A DNA stretch of 64,000 nt from Nosocomiicoccus ampullae (GTDB lineage Bacteria > Bacillota > Bacilli > Staphylococcales > Salinicoccaceae). The notes beneath the pieces are model-generated. The model was given only the letters and a program-made list of their open reading frames with translations, did not search any database and was not told the DNA's origin. The stretch lies in contig NZ_MBFG01000001.1 in NCBI RefSeq assembly GCF_001696685.1, forward strand, positions 1 through 64,000. The letters are read 5' to 3'. The translations under genes and the position numbers were made by a program. Below, piece after piece: positions 17,085-26,667 of this stretch; within the stretch, counting starts at the first letter, position 1; each line of letters begins with the position of its first letter.

Positions 17085-20000
17085 ATGATTAAAGTATGGA
17101 CAGGTATAAGTGGTGCCGGTAAATCTAAAGAGATGTTTAGACAAATTAATGAGAAAACGGATAATGATCCACTTGGACATCGAATTTATATCATAACACC
17201 AACGCAAAACACTTTAACGTATGAAGAAATATTAACGACAGATGAAGATAAAACGTACAAAGGAAGTTTAAGAACGACAGTCTTAAGCTTCTCTCGTTTT
17301 ATTTGGCATGTTTTTAATGAAATTGGACATCGAGAAAAAAATCGTATTAGTGAAGTCGGACATATTATGCTTATACATAAAATCCTTGAGCAGTTTGAAC
17401 CCGACACGTTAAAGTACTATAAAGATTCAAGGCAATATATAAAATTCTCGCAAAAGCTTTTAAAGACGATACAAGAGTTTATAAACTATGATATTAGTGC
17501 TGATGATATTGAGAGCTTAACATTTAAAGACAACAGAACGAAAGAGAAGTATGAAGACCTCGTAAAAGTGTATCGTACATGGATCGATACGATTGAAGAC
17601 TATTCAATTGAAAACATTAACTTAATGCCACATTTTTTAGAAGTACTACAGACAATTGATGTGAATGAAGTTGAAAGTTTAAATCATGCGACGATTTATA
17701 TCGATGGATTCCATAACTTTACAGAACTAGAACTTCAACTTATTAAGACGCTCACTCGATTTACTGATGACATTACACTTTTACTGATGCATAGCGGGGA
17801 TAATTTAGAGCTCTTTAGAAAGACAGAAAACGTCATCGATAGTTTAAAAAGAGAGGAATTGTTTGGTGGCGATGGAGTTAAAGTCATCGAATTTTCTCAT
17901 GAAAACTATCGTGCAAATAGTGAAGGATTATACGAAGTTGAACGATTTCTACGTAAAGGTACACCGATAAATAGTAATGACGGCGTTAAACTTATAAAAG
18001 CACCAAATATGAGAGTCGAAGTCGAAGAAGTGATGCGACAAATCGAAACGCTCGTCCGTACAAAAAATGTTCGATATAAAGATATCGGTATTTTATATCG
18101 AGATAGTAGTTATATTGAAGTACTACGATATTACTTTGAGAAATTCGATATCGCATATTCAGTCGATCAAAAGTATAAAATGGTGCAGCATCCATTTATA
18201 CAATTTATGATGAGTGTATTTAACGCCTATCGTCAAAATTTTAAGCGTGAATCGATCATTAACATTATGAAAAGTGGTTATTTAAATTATAAAAATGACG
18301 ACGATGCATTATACTTTTTTGAAAACGTCATATTAGAATCTGGAATCGATTATAAATCCGGACTATTTAATGATGATTTATTTAGACGCTTTCTAGAAAC
18401 ACGAGACGACGGTAAAGAATTAAAACTCACTGAAGATGATGAACTAAAAATCAAAGCGATGCTCGACTATAAAAACAGAGTGCTCGGCGCATTAGAAAAT
18501 TTTTACACTAAATTGAACGACGGTGCAAAAGCGATTGATTACATCCGTACTATATATCGCTTTTTAGAAGAAAATGGTGTATTAGAGCGACTTGAACGAC
18601 ATATCGATGATATTGATAACAAAAATCGTCAAAACGAAACTGAAGATGCATACAATCACTTTATCGGTCTTCTAGATGACGCGAATATCGTATATGGAGA
18701 AGAAACGGTTGAGTTTAACATCTTTGTCGATAACTTAATGGAAGGTCTATTTGAAGCGGAATTTAACTTATTACCAGCAACGCTCGATGAAGTCACTGTT
18801 GGATTACTGGACCTTGCGAAAGTTGAAAATAAAAAATATATATTTATGATCGGTATGAACAACAACGTCATGCCGATGGATATGAGTCATAACGATATTA
18901 TCACAGACGAAGAAAAAGAAGCGTTTGAATTGAACGACATTCAAATCTCTCCTAGAGATGAAGTACTTCGTCAAGATGAGCGCTTTGTATTTTATCATGG
19001 TGTGACGCGTCCAACGGATGGACTATTCATTAGCTATGCGGTGAGTAATTTAAAAAATGAACCGACAAAAATTAGCCCGTTTGTTGAGGAGTTAAAAAAC
19101 GCTTCAAACATGCCGGTTATCAATCCGTCTTTATATGGTACTCGAGATGTGGAATATAATATCTCCAGCATCAATAGTATGCGTGATTTACTCCTTGAGC
19201 ATTTAAGAAATATATTAAATACACCGAAACAATATAAAGATACATTGACAAAAGGTGTTAAGGATAAAGTGTTTTTAGAAGCACTTCAAGCGCTTAAAAA
19301 TGACGTTAATCATAAAGACATATTTAATCAGTTAGTGAGACAGTTATCGTATAAAAACGAAAGTGAAAAAATCGATACATCAGTCGCGACAGAATTATAC
19401 GGTGACACTTTAAATGGGTCTGTATCGAGGTTTCAAAGCTTTTATAACTGTCAGTTCCAACACTTTATGGACTATGGTTTAAAAATCGATAAGCGTGAAG
19501 AATTTAAGCTTGAAGCGGTAGACCTCGGTAACTTATACCACTCAGTTATAGAAGATGTGTTGAAAAATCATTTTAACTATGAACTTCGTGAAAAAACACC
19601 ATCTGATATTAACAAAGCAGTAACAGAGTCTGTGAATACTGCAGTTAAAAATATTTCTCACGGTATATTTGAACATACGGGATACTATAGAATATTAAAA
19701 CTAAAAAGTATTGAGACAATCACAGATGTCGTGATTAACTTACAACGTTATTTAGAGGCATCGAATTTTAACATTCAATATTTAGAAGAAAAATTCGGTC
19801 ACGAAAACGATTTGTTTGGTGCGTATCAACTCGAGACTGAAAAGAAAAACATAGTAAATCTACGAGGAGTTATCGACCGAATTGATACAAATGTACGTGA
19901 AGATGGTACTTATATCTCTTTAATCGATTATAAATCAAGTAAAACTAAAGACCTCGATTTAAAAGACGTATATCTCGGAACAGAACTTCAACAATTTATT

Positions 20001-20612
20001 TATATGAATATTATTGAGTCAAATGCTGATAAATTCGGAGAAAATGTACTGCCGTTAACGATGATGTTCTATCCAGTCGTAACTACAAAAACGAGTGCTA
20101 ACAATCAAACGCAAAATAAATTATTGACTGCGAAAACACCTGAAAAGTATGAAGAGATGTTAAAAGAACTAAAAGAAGATCAGTTAAAACCGAACGGTTT
20201 AATTGTTGTTAATGAAAACGACGTGGATTATTTAGAAGCATCGACTCTTGATAGTCTATCACCACTTTTAAAAGCGGAAGCTGATCCTAGAGGTTATTAT
20301 AAAGGGTTTAAATCAAAAGGTAAGGTAAGTGGCCAATCAGAATCACGATTCTTATCCATTGATATGTATGAACGTTTTAAGGACTATGCGGTTGAGAAAG
20401 TAAAACATGCGGTTGATGATATATACGACGGCAATGTTAAAATAAACCCTATTTTAGAGAAAGGCGTGCTTGAACCTTGTCGTTATTGTAAATTTAAATC
20501 TGCATGTAACATCGACTATATGATGAACCAACGTGATTTTGTTGATAAAGATTCGCAAGAAGTAACTGAAGCAGTAGAGAAAATTAAGCGAGGAGGCGAG
20601 GCAGTTGAGTAA
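17085..20612 (+). CDS. addB: AddAB/RexAB helicase-nuclease subunit B
   Basis: A 1175-residue subunit of the AddAB recombination enzyme, which resects double-strand breaks to load RecA. The N-terminal Walker-A-like GISGAGKS lies at about residues 8-15. The C-terminal RecB-type nuclease domain carries LIDYKSSKTK (about residue 946). The four cysteines that ligate the Fe-S cluster clamping the nuclease domain are present: Cys789, Cys1132, Cys1135 and Cys1141. It overlaps addA by 8 nt and shares an operon with it. Staphylococcal names are RexB/RexA. Confidence 0.95.
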   Translation: MIKVWTGISGAGKSKEMFRQINEKTDNDPLGHRIYIITPTQNTLTYEEILTTDEDKTYKGSLRTTVLSFSRFIWHVFNEIGHREKNRISEVGHIMLIHKILEQFEPDTLKYYKDSRQYIKFSQKLLKTIQEFINYDISADDIESLTFKDNRTKEKYEDLVKVYRTWIDTIEDYSIENINLMPHFLEVLQTIDVNEVESLNHATIYIDGFHNFTELELQLIKTLTRFTDDITLLLMHSGDNLELFRKTENVIDSLKREELFGGDGVKVIEFSHENYRANSEGLYEVERFLRKGTPINSNDGVKLIKAPNMRVEVEEVMRQIETLVRTKNVRYKDIGILYRDSSYIEVLRYYFEKFDIAYSVDQKYKMVQHPFIQFMMSVFNAYRQNFKRESIINIMKSGYLNYKNDDDALYFFENVILESGIDYKSGLFNDDLFRRFLETRDDGKELKLTEDDELKIKAMLDYKNRVLGALENFYTKLNDGAKAIDYIRTIYRFLEENGVLERLERHIDDIDNKNRQNETEDAYNHFIGLLDDANIVYGEETVEFNIFVDNLMEGLFEAEFNLLPATLDEVTVGLLDLAKVENKKYIFMIGMNNNVMPMDMSHNDIITDEEKEAFELNDIQISPRDEVLRQDERFVFYHGVTRPTDGLFISYAVSNLKNEPTKISPFVEELKNASNMPVINPSLYGTRDVEYNISSINSMRDLLLEHLRNILNTPKQYKDTLTKGVKDKVFLEALQALKNDVNHKDIFNQLVRQLSYKNESEKIDTSVATELYGDTLNGSVSRFQSFYNCQFQHFMDYGLKIDKREEFKLEAVDLGNLYHSVIEDVLKNHFNYELREKTPSDINKAVTESVNTAVKNISHGIFEHTGYYRILKLKSIETITDVVINLQRYLEASNFNIQYLEEKFGHENDLFGAYQLETEKKNIVNLRGVIDRIDTNVREDGTYISLIDYKSSKTKDLDLKDVYLGTELQQFIYMNIIESNADKFGENVLPLTMMFYPVVTTKTSANNQTQNKLLTAKTPEKYEEMLKELKEDQLKPNGLIVVNENDVDYLEASTLDSLSPLLKAEADPRGYYKGFKSKGKVSGQSESRFLSIDMYERFKDYAVEKVKHAVDDIYDGNVKINPILEKGVLEPCRYCKFKSACNIDYMMNQRDFVDKDSQEVTEAVEKIKRGGEAVE

Positions 20613-23600
20613 ACAATTTACGATAGATCAGCAACGTGCGATTGATACAAGAGGTAGTGACGTATTAGTGTCTGCAGCAGCAGGAAGTGGTAAAACAGCT
20701 GTCCTCGTCGAGCGTATTATTACGAATATATTAAACGATACATATTCTATCGATGAAATATTCGTATCGACATTTACAAACGCAAGTGCGAAAGATATGA
20801 AATCAAAGCTCGAAGAAGCATTAATTGATCGCTTAAAAAACTCGACAAACGATAGCGAAAAGAAACGTTTAGAAAGTCAGATATTAAAAGTAAATGATGC
20901 ACATATTAGTACGCTACATAGCTTTTGTCAGTTTTTAATTCAAAACCATTACAATACGATTGGTATTTCTCCAGACATGCGCACGTTATCTAACGAAGAA
21001 ACGGCGACGTTAAAAAATGATGTATTAGATCAAATTCTTGAAACACATTATCAAGATAACGATGAAAATTTTGTAATGCTTGAGGAGTTTTTATCTACAG
21101 ATAAACAAAACGATTATTTAAAAAGAGCAGTATTAAAGTTATATAACGAAGCGATTGCGACAGAACATCCACTTTCATTTTTAGAAGGGTTAATGGACGA
21201 GTGGTTAGATGTCGAAATGTTAACGGAAATTTACGACCGCTATAAAGACAAAAACTTAAAAATAATCGAAGAAGCACTTGAAGCGGTAGACCAGCTGCTA
21301 GAAGGTTTATTTTCAGTACATGTGGACTTAGATTATAACGATGCACAAATTAAAAAATTACAAAACCTCGCGGATGAATTTAAAGCCATCCATTTAAAAG
21401 TTAGAAATAACACTGCATCTTCAACAGAAGTAAATCAAAAAGTGCTTCCTAGAAGTACTAAAGTATATAAGAGTATCGAAGATGAAGCGGATAAAAACTA
21501 TATTAGTCAACTGATTGATCAAACGAGTGAAAAGCGAAAAGCTGTCATAGAATTAAGCGTTATGACGTTAGATTCATTTTTAGAAGAAATGGCAAATATG
21601 AACGGTGTACGGAATACTTTTATACAGCTCGGAGTGGAATTAATAGAAGCGTATGGAAAACGTAAACGTGAATCTAACACGATGGACTTTAACGATTACG
21701 AGCACTACGCGATTGATATTTTATCTTGTAACGATGGAGAGATTAGTAAACTGTATCAGAATAAGTTTAAAGAAGTGATGATTGATGAGTACCAAGATAC
21801 TAACAGAGTACAAGAATCGATTATTATGCGTTTAAAATCTGGTGATGCGCATGACGGAAACTTATTTATGGTTGGAGACGTTAAACAATCGATTTACAGA
21901 TTCCGTCAAGCAGAACCTAAACTCTTTTTAGAAAAGATGGATGCGTTCCAACAAGAAGATTCTGGTACGTTAATTACGCTAAATAAAAACTTCCGTTCGA
22001 ATATCGGCGTGTTAGAAACGACGAACTTTATCTTTAAGCATCTCATGGACCGAGATGTCGGTGAAATCGACTATACGGATAACGAAGCGTTACACGTTGG
22101 TCTTGAGAAAAATAAAACGCCAGTACAAACGGAAATTGAAGGCATCGTATATTTAAAAGGTGCACTTTCTAAAGAAGAAGCAGAAATCAATTACGTCATC
22201 AAGAAAATTTTGGAGTTACGCGAACAAAACGTCGACTATAAAGATATCGTAATTTTAACACCAGCACGACAAGCCATCGATACGTATCATAGTAAATTTA
22301 AAGAATATAACATACCGTTAGTATACGAAAATAATACGGGGTATTTTGACACGCTTGAAATACGCACGATGGTGAACTTTATTTCAGTGATTGATAACCC
22401 GCTTCAAGACGATCATTTAGTTGGTCTGTGTCGTATGCCTTTCTTTAACTTTACAAATACAGATATCGCTAAAATACGAGTTAACGATGAAAATAAACGT
22501 GGATATTTCTATGAGTCTTTAAAAAATTATGATGTAGACGATGAAACAAAAGAAAAAATTGAGTTTCTTTTATCAGAATTACAGTTGTTACAAGAAGAAG
22601 CGAAATATCGTTCGGTCACATCGTTAATAAAATATATGTACGACAGATACGATATTATAGAATTCTTTGCTGGACTTCCGAGTGGTGATACACGTAAGGC
22701 GAATTTAAATGGATTAATGATTTACAGTATGGAATTTATGAAAAGAAACTACCATTCACTGTATGAATTTATAAACTATATTCAGTACTTATCAGATCGT
22801 AATGTTGATTTTGGTGAGGAGCAAGTCGTGAGTGAGGAAGAAGATGTCGTTCGAGTGATGACGATTCACTCATCTAAAGGATTAGAATTTAAACACGTCT
22901 TTTTAGTGAATAATCAGCGCAGTTTAAGAAGTCGTGATTTAAATAATTCGATACTCGTTCACCCAATGTATGGTGTGTCGATGAAAACTTATGACGCGAC
23001 ACATAAACTTATACAGTCTAACTTACATTATGAATATATGAAAGATATGCTTCATAAAGAAGATATTTCAGAAAGACTTCGCTTATTATATGTTGCATTA
23101 ACACGAGCAGAGGAATGTTTATACATCCCGTTATTAAAAGACGAACCGTTAGATAAGTTCGAATCGTATCAAGAAGAAAACGCATCGTTTTTAGACGTGT
23201 TTGAAATTAAAGACATTGACATCGATTCAATAGAACCGAACGTACCACTACCAAAAGAATTCAGGTTAAACGCTAGTGATTACAGAACATTACTCGCTCC
23301 AATTTTATTTGCAAATAAAGATAATCCATACTTTAAGACATCTATGTATTACGATAATGGAGAAGAGACTGCTGAAGTGACAGAACGTCTATCGCTTGAT
23401 GACTTATTTGATTTAACGGATAGCGTGTATCCTTCACCAGAAATTATTGAACGACTCAATTATCAATATAAAGGTGGAGACGACTATTTAGAGAGTGTCA
23501 AAGACTCTGTCACTGAAATTAAACGCAGAAACGAAACGATCGATGAAACCGCAGAGTTAAGAACGGACATTTACAAAAAAGAAGTTCGACTTAGAAAGCC

Positions 23601-24153
23601 TGCATTTTTAGATGACACAAAAGACGCACCGATTTTTGGGACGATTATGCATGAAGTGATGGTACAAATCGTTCATCGAATAGACTCGATTATTCAAAGT
23701 GACAATAAAGAAAGTTTAGTGCGTGCAATCGTTCATAACTACACAAAAGATTTAGAATATGTAACTGAAGAGAATAGAGCACGAATGACGGAGTATGGAT
23801 TACGATTTGTTGAAGATAAAACGATACAATCTATATTTAAAGAGTCTCTACAAAACTATACAGAATTACCATTTATAATGAGTCAAAAAACGATCGATAT
23901 TAGTGATGTAAATGGTAAGATGGTACAAGGTATTGTAGACTGCTTAGTGAAACATGATGATCGTTATATTATTATTGACTACAAAACGGATCGAGTTACA
24001 AATGAATCAGAAGCAGATTTAATTGAGCGATACAGTGTTCAGATGGATATTTATAGACGTTCAATTGAACACGCATTAAACGCACAAGTAGATGTGTACT
24101 TATATTATTTCAATTATGGAGTGTTAAATGTCTATGACTGTCAAAAAGGATAA
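20605..24153 (+). CDS. addA: AddAB/RexAB helicase-nuclease subunit A
   Basis: A 1182-residue UvrD/Rep-type helicase fused to a RecB-like nuclease. Walker A is AAAGSGKT with Lys30; the helicase DEYQDTN box is near residue 394; VGDVKQSIYRFR follows; and the nuclease motif IIIDYKTD is near residue 1123. The start codon is TTG at 20605, within the addB reading frame, with GGAGGCGAG just upstream, so translation is coupled. Together with AddB it processes DNA ends until Chi recognition. The end overlaps the next membrane-protein frame by 26 nt. Confidence 0.95.
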   Translation: MSKQFTIDQQRAIDTRGSDVLVSAAAGSGKTAVLVERIITNILNDTYSIDEIFVSTFTNASAKDMKSKLEEALIDRLKNSTNDSEKKRLESQILKVNDAHISTLHSFCQFLIQNHYNTIGISPDMRTLSNEETATLKNDVLDQILETHYQDNDENFVMLEEFLSTDKQNDYLKRAVLKLYNEAIATEHPLSFLEGLMDEWLDVEMLTEIYDRYKDKNLKIIEEALEAVDQLLEGLFSVHVDLDYNDAQIKKLQNLADEFKAIHLKVRNNTASSTEVNQKVLPRSTKVYKSIEDEADKNYISQLIDQTSEKRKAVIELSVMTLDSFLEEMANMNGVRNTFIQLGVELIEAYGKRKRESNTMDFNDYEHYAIDILSCNDGEISKLYQNKFKEVMIDEYQDTNRVQESIIMRLKSGDAHDGNLFMVGDVKQSIYRFRQAEPKLFLEKMDAFQQEDSGTLITLNKNFRSNIGVLETTNFIFKHLMDRDVGEIDYTDNEALHVGLEKNKTPVQTEIEGIVYLKGALSKEEAEINYVIKKILELREQNVDYKDIVILTPARQAIDTYHSKFKEYNIPLVYENNTGYFDTLEIRTMVNFISVIDNPLQDDHLVGLCRMPFFNFTNTDIAKIRVNDENKRGYFYESLKNYDVDDETKEKIEFLLSELQLLQEEAKYRSVTSLIKYMYDRYDIIEFFAGLPSGDTRKANLNGLMIYSMEFMKRNYHSLYEFINYIQYLSDRNVDFGEEQVVSEEEDVVRVMTIHSSKGLEFKHVFLVNNQRSLRSRDLNNSILVHPMYGVSMKTYDATHKLIQSNLHYEYMKDMLHKEDISERLRLLYVALTRAEECLYIPLLKDEPLDKFESYQEENASFLDVFEIKDIDIDSIEPNVPLPKEFRLNASDYRTLLAPILFANKDNPYFKTSMYYDNGEETAEVTERLSLDDLFDLTDSVYPSPEIIERLNYQYKGGDDYLESVKDSVTEIKRRNETIDETAELRTDIYKKEVRLRKPAFLDDTKDAPIFGTIMHEVMVQIVHRIDSIIQSDNKESLVRAIVHNYTKDLEYVTEENRARMTEYGLRFVEDKTIQSIFKESLQNYTELPFIMSQKTIDISDVNGKMVQGIVDCLVKHDDRYIIIDYKTDRVTNESEADLIERYSVQMDIYRRSIEHALNAQVDVYLYYFNYGVLNVYDCQKG

Positions 24154-25195
24154 TGCACTCATTGGTTTTACAATTATTTTTACAATGTTTGCTGTCGGGA
24201 TTTATTATTTACTTCCGATTATTTACGTAAATCCTTACGAGTATTTATATGGTAGAGAGCTGAGATCTTTTCAGCTCTACCATTTAATATTTAGTGGGGT
24301 AATGATACCACTTCTGTCTCTTGTGACGGGGTTAATCATTTCAAGGCAAGAATATGATAAGGTAACTGTCTTAAAACGGTTATCTCTTGTATTTTTAGTA
24401 TTACTTGGATGTAGTGTATTATTTAATGGTTTTATTATATTATTTGTCATCCCATTAAGTGGTATGGTCGTTTTATTTTTTAGAGAAAGTTCATTAATAA
24501 TAAGCTTAATTACAGCTGTTATATTATTAGTTTTATATTTAGTCGTTTGGACAATTATACCAGCGTTAACGTCCGTTTCAACGAACGATATTATATACTC
24601 AAGCATCCAACAACTGAATAATTATCTTGGAGTATACCGTGAAAAAGATATCATTTCGATGATTGAATTAAACGTATCTTCCATCCGTGCAATGGATTTC
24701 TTTAGTCTGTTTATGTTCGTCTCACTACCATTCACTTTTATCGGTAGTATATTAGAACGTATCGATATCGAGACGTACTTTAAAACAAAAGGGTATATTT
24801 TAACACTTGTTGTATTAACGAGTGCACTTCTTATAAAAATGATCGAAGTGTTAAGTTTAGGCAGTAGAAGTGGAAAACTAATCGGCGAAAATATCGGGGG
24901 TATGATGCTCGGATTTTCATTATTCTTAACGATAATATTACTGGTCGAGCAAGCACCAAAATTAGCGACACTACTGTTTGAAATTCCTGGGAAATACGTG
25001 TTGTTATTATTTATCGTATTTAACTTTTTAATGAGTATAATTTTTTACGGGATAGGATTTAATTATTACGGAGAAGTCACAGTAGCAACGCTCGTTTTGG
25101 TTATATTTATAATACTCATCGTATTATATGCGATCATGCTTATATTAAATAAATTCAATATTACACTTTTAGAAATTTTTAAAAGTAATCGTTAG
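24128..25195 (+). CDS. polytopic membrane protein of unknown function
   Basis: A 355-residue, very hydrophobic protein with roughly ten predicted membrane segments and few soluble loops (one at about residues 150-185). I do not recognise a family. The ATG at 24128 overlaps addA by 26 nt; a second in-frame ATG at 24134 is possible, with GGAG at 24119-24122 serving either. An imperfect 12-bp hairpin with a 2-nt bulge lies inside the coding region at 24250-24282. Cotranscription with addBA is likely because no terminator separates them. Short charged loops hint at a transporter or integral scaffold, but nothing more specific can be said. Confidence 0.65.
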   Translation: MSMTVKKDNALIGFTIIFTMFAVGIYYLLPIIYVNPYEYLYGRELRSFQLYHLIFSGVMIPLLSLVTGLIISRQEYDKVTVLKRLSLVFLVLLGCSVLFNGFIILFVIPLSGMVVLFFRESSLIISLITAVILLVLYLVVWTIIPALTSVSTNDIIYSSIQQLNNYLGVYREKDIISMIELNVSSIRAMDFFSLFMFVSLPFTFIGSILERIDIETYFKTKGYILTLVVLTSALLIKMIEVLSLGSRSGKLIGENIGGMMLGFSLFLTIILLVEQAPKLATLLFEIPGKYVLLLFIVFNFLMSIIFYGIGFNYYGEVTVATLVLVIFIILIVLYAIMLILNKFNITLLEIFKSNR

Positions 25196-25224
25196 TTAAT
25201 TTTAAAGATATTAAAGCGATGTTT

Positions 25225-25233
25225 TGTTATACT
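25225..25233 (+). promoter_or_regulatory. extended -10 promoter of the FAH-family gene
   Basis: TGTTATACT, a TGn-extended -10 element, lies 27 nt before the start codon at 25261 in a short intergenic gap. Confidence 0.5.
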
Positions 25234-25260
25234 AATTAAAAGGGATAAAGGAGTCGTCTC

Positions 25261-26151
25261 ATGAAATTTTTATCATTTACTTATAAAGGCAATCCGACTT
25301 ACGGAGTGAAAGTGAAAAGAGAAGATAGTGCTTGGAACTTACCAAAACTATTTGAACAATTTGGAGAAGAAAAAGATTATCCAAAAACTTTACTAGAAGG
25401 AATTACGACATATAATACGTTAGATTTCCAAGAAATCGTTCGTACTTTAGTTGAAAAAGCTGAAGCGGACGATAATAACCATTTATACAAAGCACCGTTT
25501 AACGAAATCGAATTTTTACCACCAGTTGCACCTCCAAACAACCTGATTTGTTTTGGTCGTAACTATAAAAAACATGCAGATGAGTTAAATAATGAAGTAT
25601 CACTGACTGTATTTACTAAAGCAAATTCAAGCTTAGTTGGTGATGAAGGTACAATCGACTCATTTAGTGACGTCACTGAAGAGTTAGATTATGAAGGTGA
25701 ACTCGGTATTGTAATCGGTAAAGAAGCGCATAACGTTCAACCACACTTAGCGCTAGATTACGTGTACGGTTATACGATTGTAAACGACATCACAGCACGT
25801 GATTTACAAAAATCATTCAAACAATTTTTCTTAGGGAAAAGTTTAGCAGCACCAGTTGGTCCATATATCGTGACTAAAGATGAATTACCGAACTTAAATA
25901 ACGTATCGATCGTTACAAAAGTGAACGATGAGATTCGTCAAGACGGTAATACGCGTGATATGATTCTTTCTGTTGAAGATATTATTGCAGAAGTTTCTAA
26001 GTACGTGAAACTGTTACCTGGAGATATTATCGCTACAGGAACTCCAGAAGGTGTAGCTGCAGGAATGGAGCACCCTGATTTCTTAGAGTCAGGCGATGCG
26101 GTTCGCGTATCAATTAATGGAATTGGTACATTAACAACTTATATTAAATAA
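25261..26151 (+). CDS. fumarylacetoacetate hydrolase family protein
   Basis: A 296-residue FAH-superfamily enzyme. The metal-binding acidic cluster is seen as [14 protein letters not shown] (about residues 140-153), followed by [14 protein letters not shown] and the [15 protein letters not shown] substrate segment. The C-terminal [14 protein letters not shown] loop is typical. Members hydrolyse or decarboxylate 2-oxo/acylpyruvate compounds; the true substrate (acylpyruvate, oxaloacetate or an aromatic breakdown product) cannot be chosen from sequence. No other aromatic-catabolism genes are nearby, so a housekeeping role such as oxaloacetate tautomer or decarboxylase activity is as likely. yisL follows after 9 nt. 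Confidence 0.85.
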   Translation: MKFLSFTYKGNPTYGVKVKREDSAWNLPKLFEQFGEEKDYPKTLLEGITTYNTLDFQEIVRTLVEKAEADDNNHLYKAPFNEIEFLPPVAPPNNLICFGRNYKKHADELNNEVSLTVFTKANSSLVGDEGTIDSFSDVTEELDYEGELGIVIGKEAHNVQPHLALDYVYGYTIVNDITARDLQKSFKQFFLGKSLAAPVGPYIVTKDELPNLNNVSIVTKVNDEIRQDGNTRDMILSVEDIIAEVSKYVKLLPGDIIATGTPEGVAAGMEHPDFLESGDAVRVSINGIGTLTTYIK

Positions 26152-26160
26152 AGGAGACAC

Positions 26161-26544
26161 ATGATGTTACATTTACACTTAACAGCAATTGCGCTCGCTT
26201 TTGTATTATTTCTAATTACGTATTTTTCATACAAAGGAAATCCTACATCTGAAAATCGTAGAGCGTTTATTTTACACATGACACTAAGACTGTTTTACAT
26301 TATCGTACTATTTAGTGGTGTAATGATTTTCATTCAAAACTTAAGTATCATTGGTAACGTAAGCAACGGTCATATGATGTATGGTCTAAAAGCATTACTC
26401 GGACTTGGAGCGATTGCTCTAATGGAAATGACGCTCGTTCGTGAGAAAAAAGAAACGAACGTACAAATGCTTTTAATCATCGCGATTGTCGTAATTATCG
26501 TTACAGTTCTACTTGGTTCTTACTTACCACTAGGTGTTTTATAA
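26161..26544 (+). CDS. yisL: YisL family membrane protein (DUF1516)
   Basis: A 127-residue protein with four membrane helices (about residues 5-20, 41-60, 75-92 and 103-122). It has the LHLTAIALA N-terminus and central GVMIFIQNLS and KALLGLGAIALMEM segments of the YisL/UPF0344 family. Function is unknown. It is encoded 9 nt after the FAH-family gene, a pairing conserved in staphylococci, and is closed by a terminator. Confidence 0.85.
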   Translation: MMLHLHLTAIALAFVLFLITYFSYKGNPTSENRRAFILHMTLRLFYIIVLFSGVMIFIQNLSIIGNVSNGHMMYGLKALLGLGAIALMEMTLVREKKETNVQMLLIIAIVVIIVTVLLGSYLPLGVL

Positions 26545-26550
26545 TATTAA

Positions 26551-26577
26551 AACTGCAGAGCAATCTGCAGTTTTTTT
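26551..26577 (+). terminator. intrinsic terminator of yisL
   Basis: Stem AACTGCAGA (26551-26559) / TCTGCAGTT (26564-26572), followed by T residues to 26577. Confidence 0.9.
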
Positions 26578-26667
26578 ATGTAGAATCAGTGAACTTACTA
26601 TTTTTCTATACATAAAAAATTAAAATCCAGTATAATTGAAAGTACATAATTGAAAGGTGGACGTAGA

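Noticed and set aside
24128..24153. Frameshift between addA and the following membrane gene
   Set aside because: Both genes have complete, family-like or coherent ends; a simple 26-nt overlap explains the sequence.
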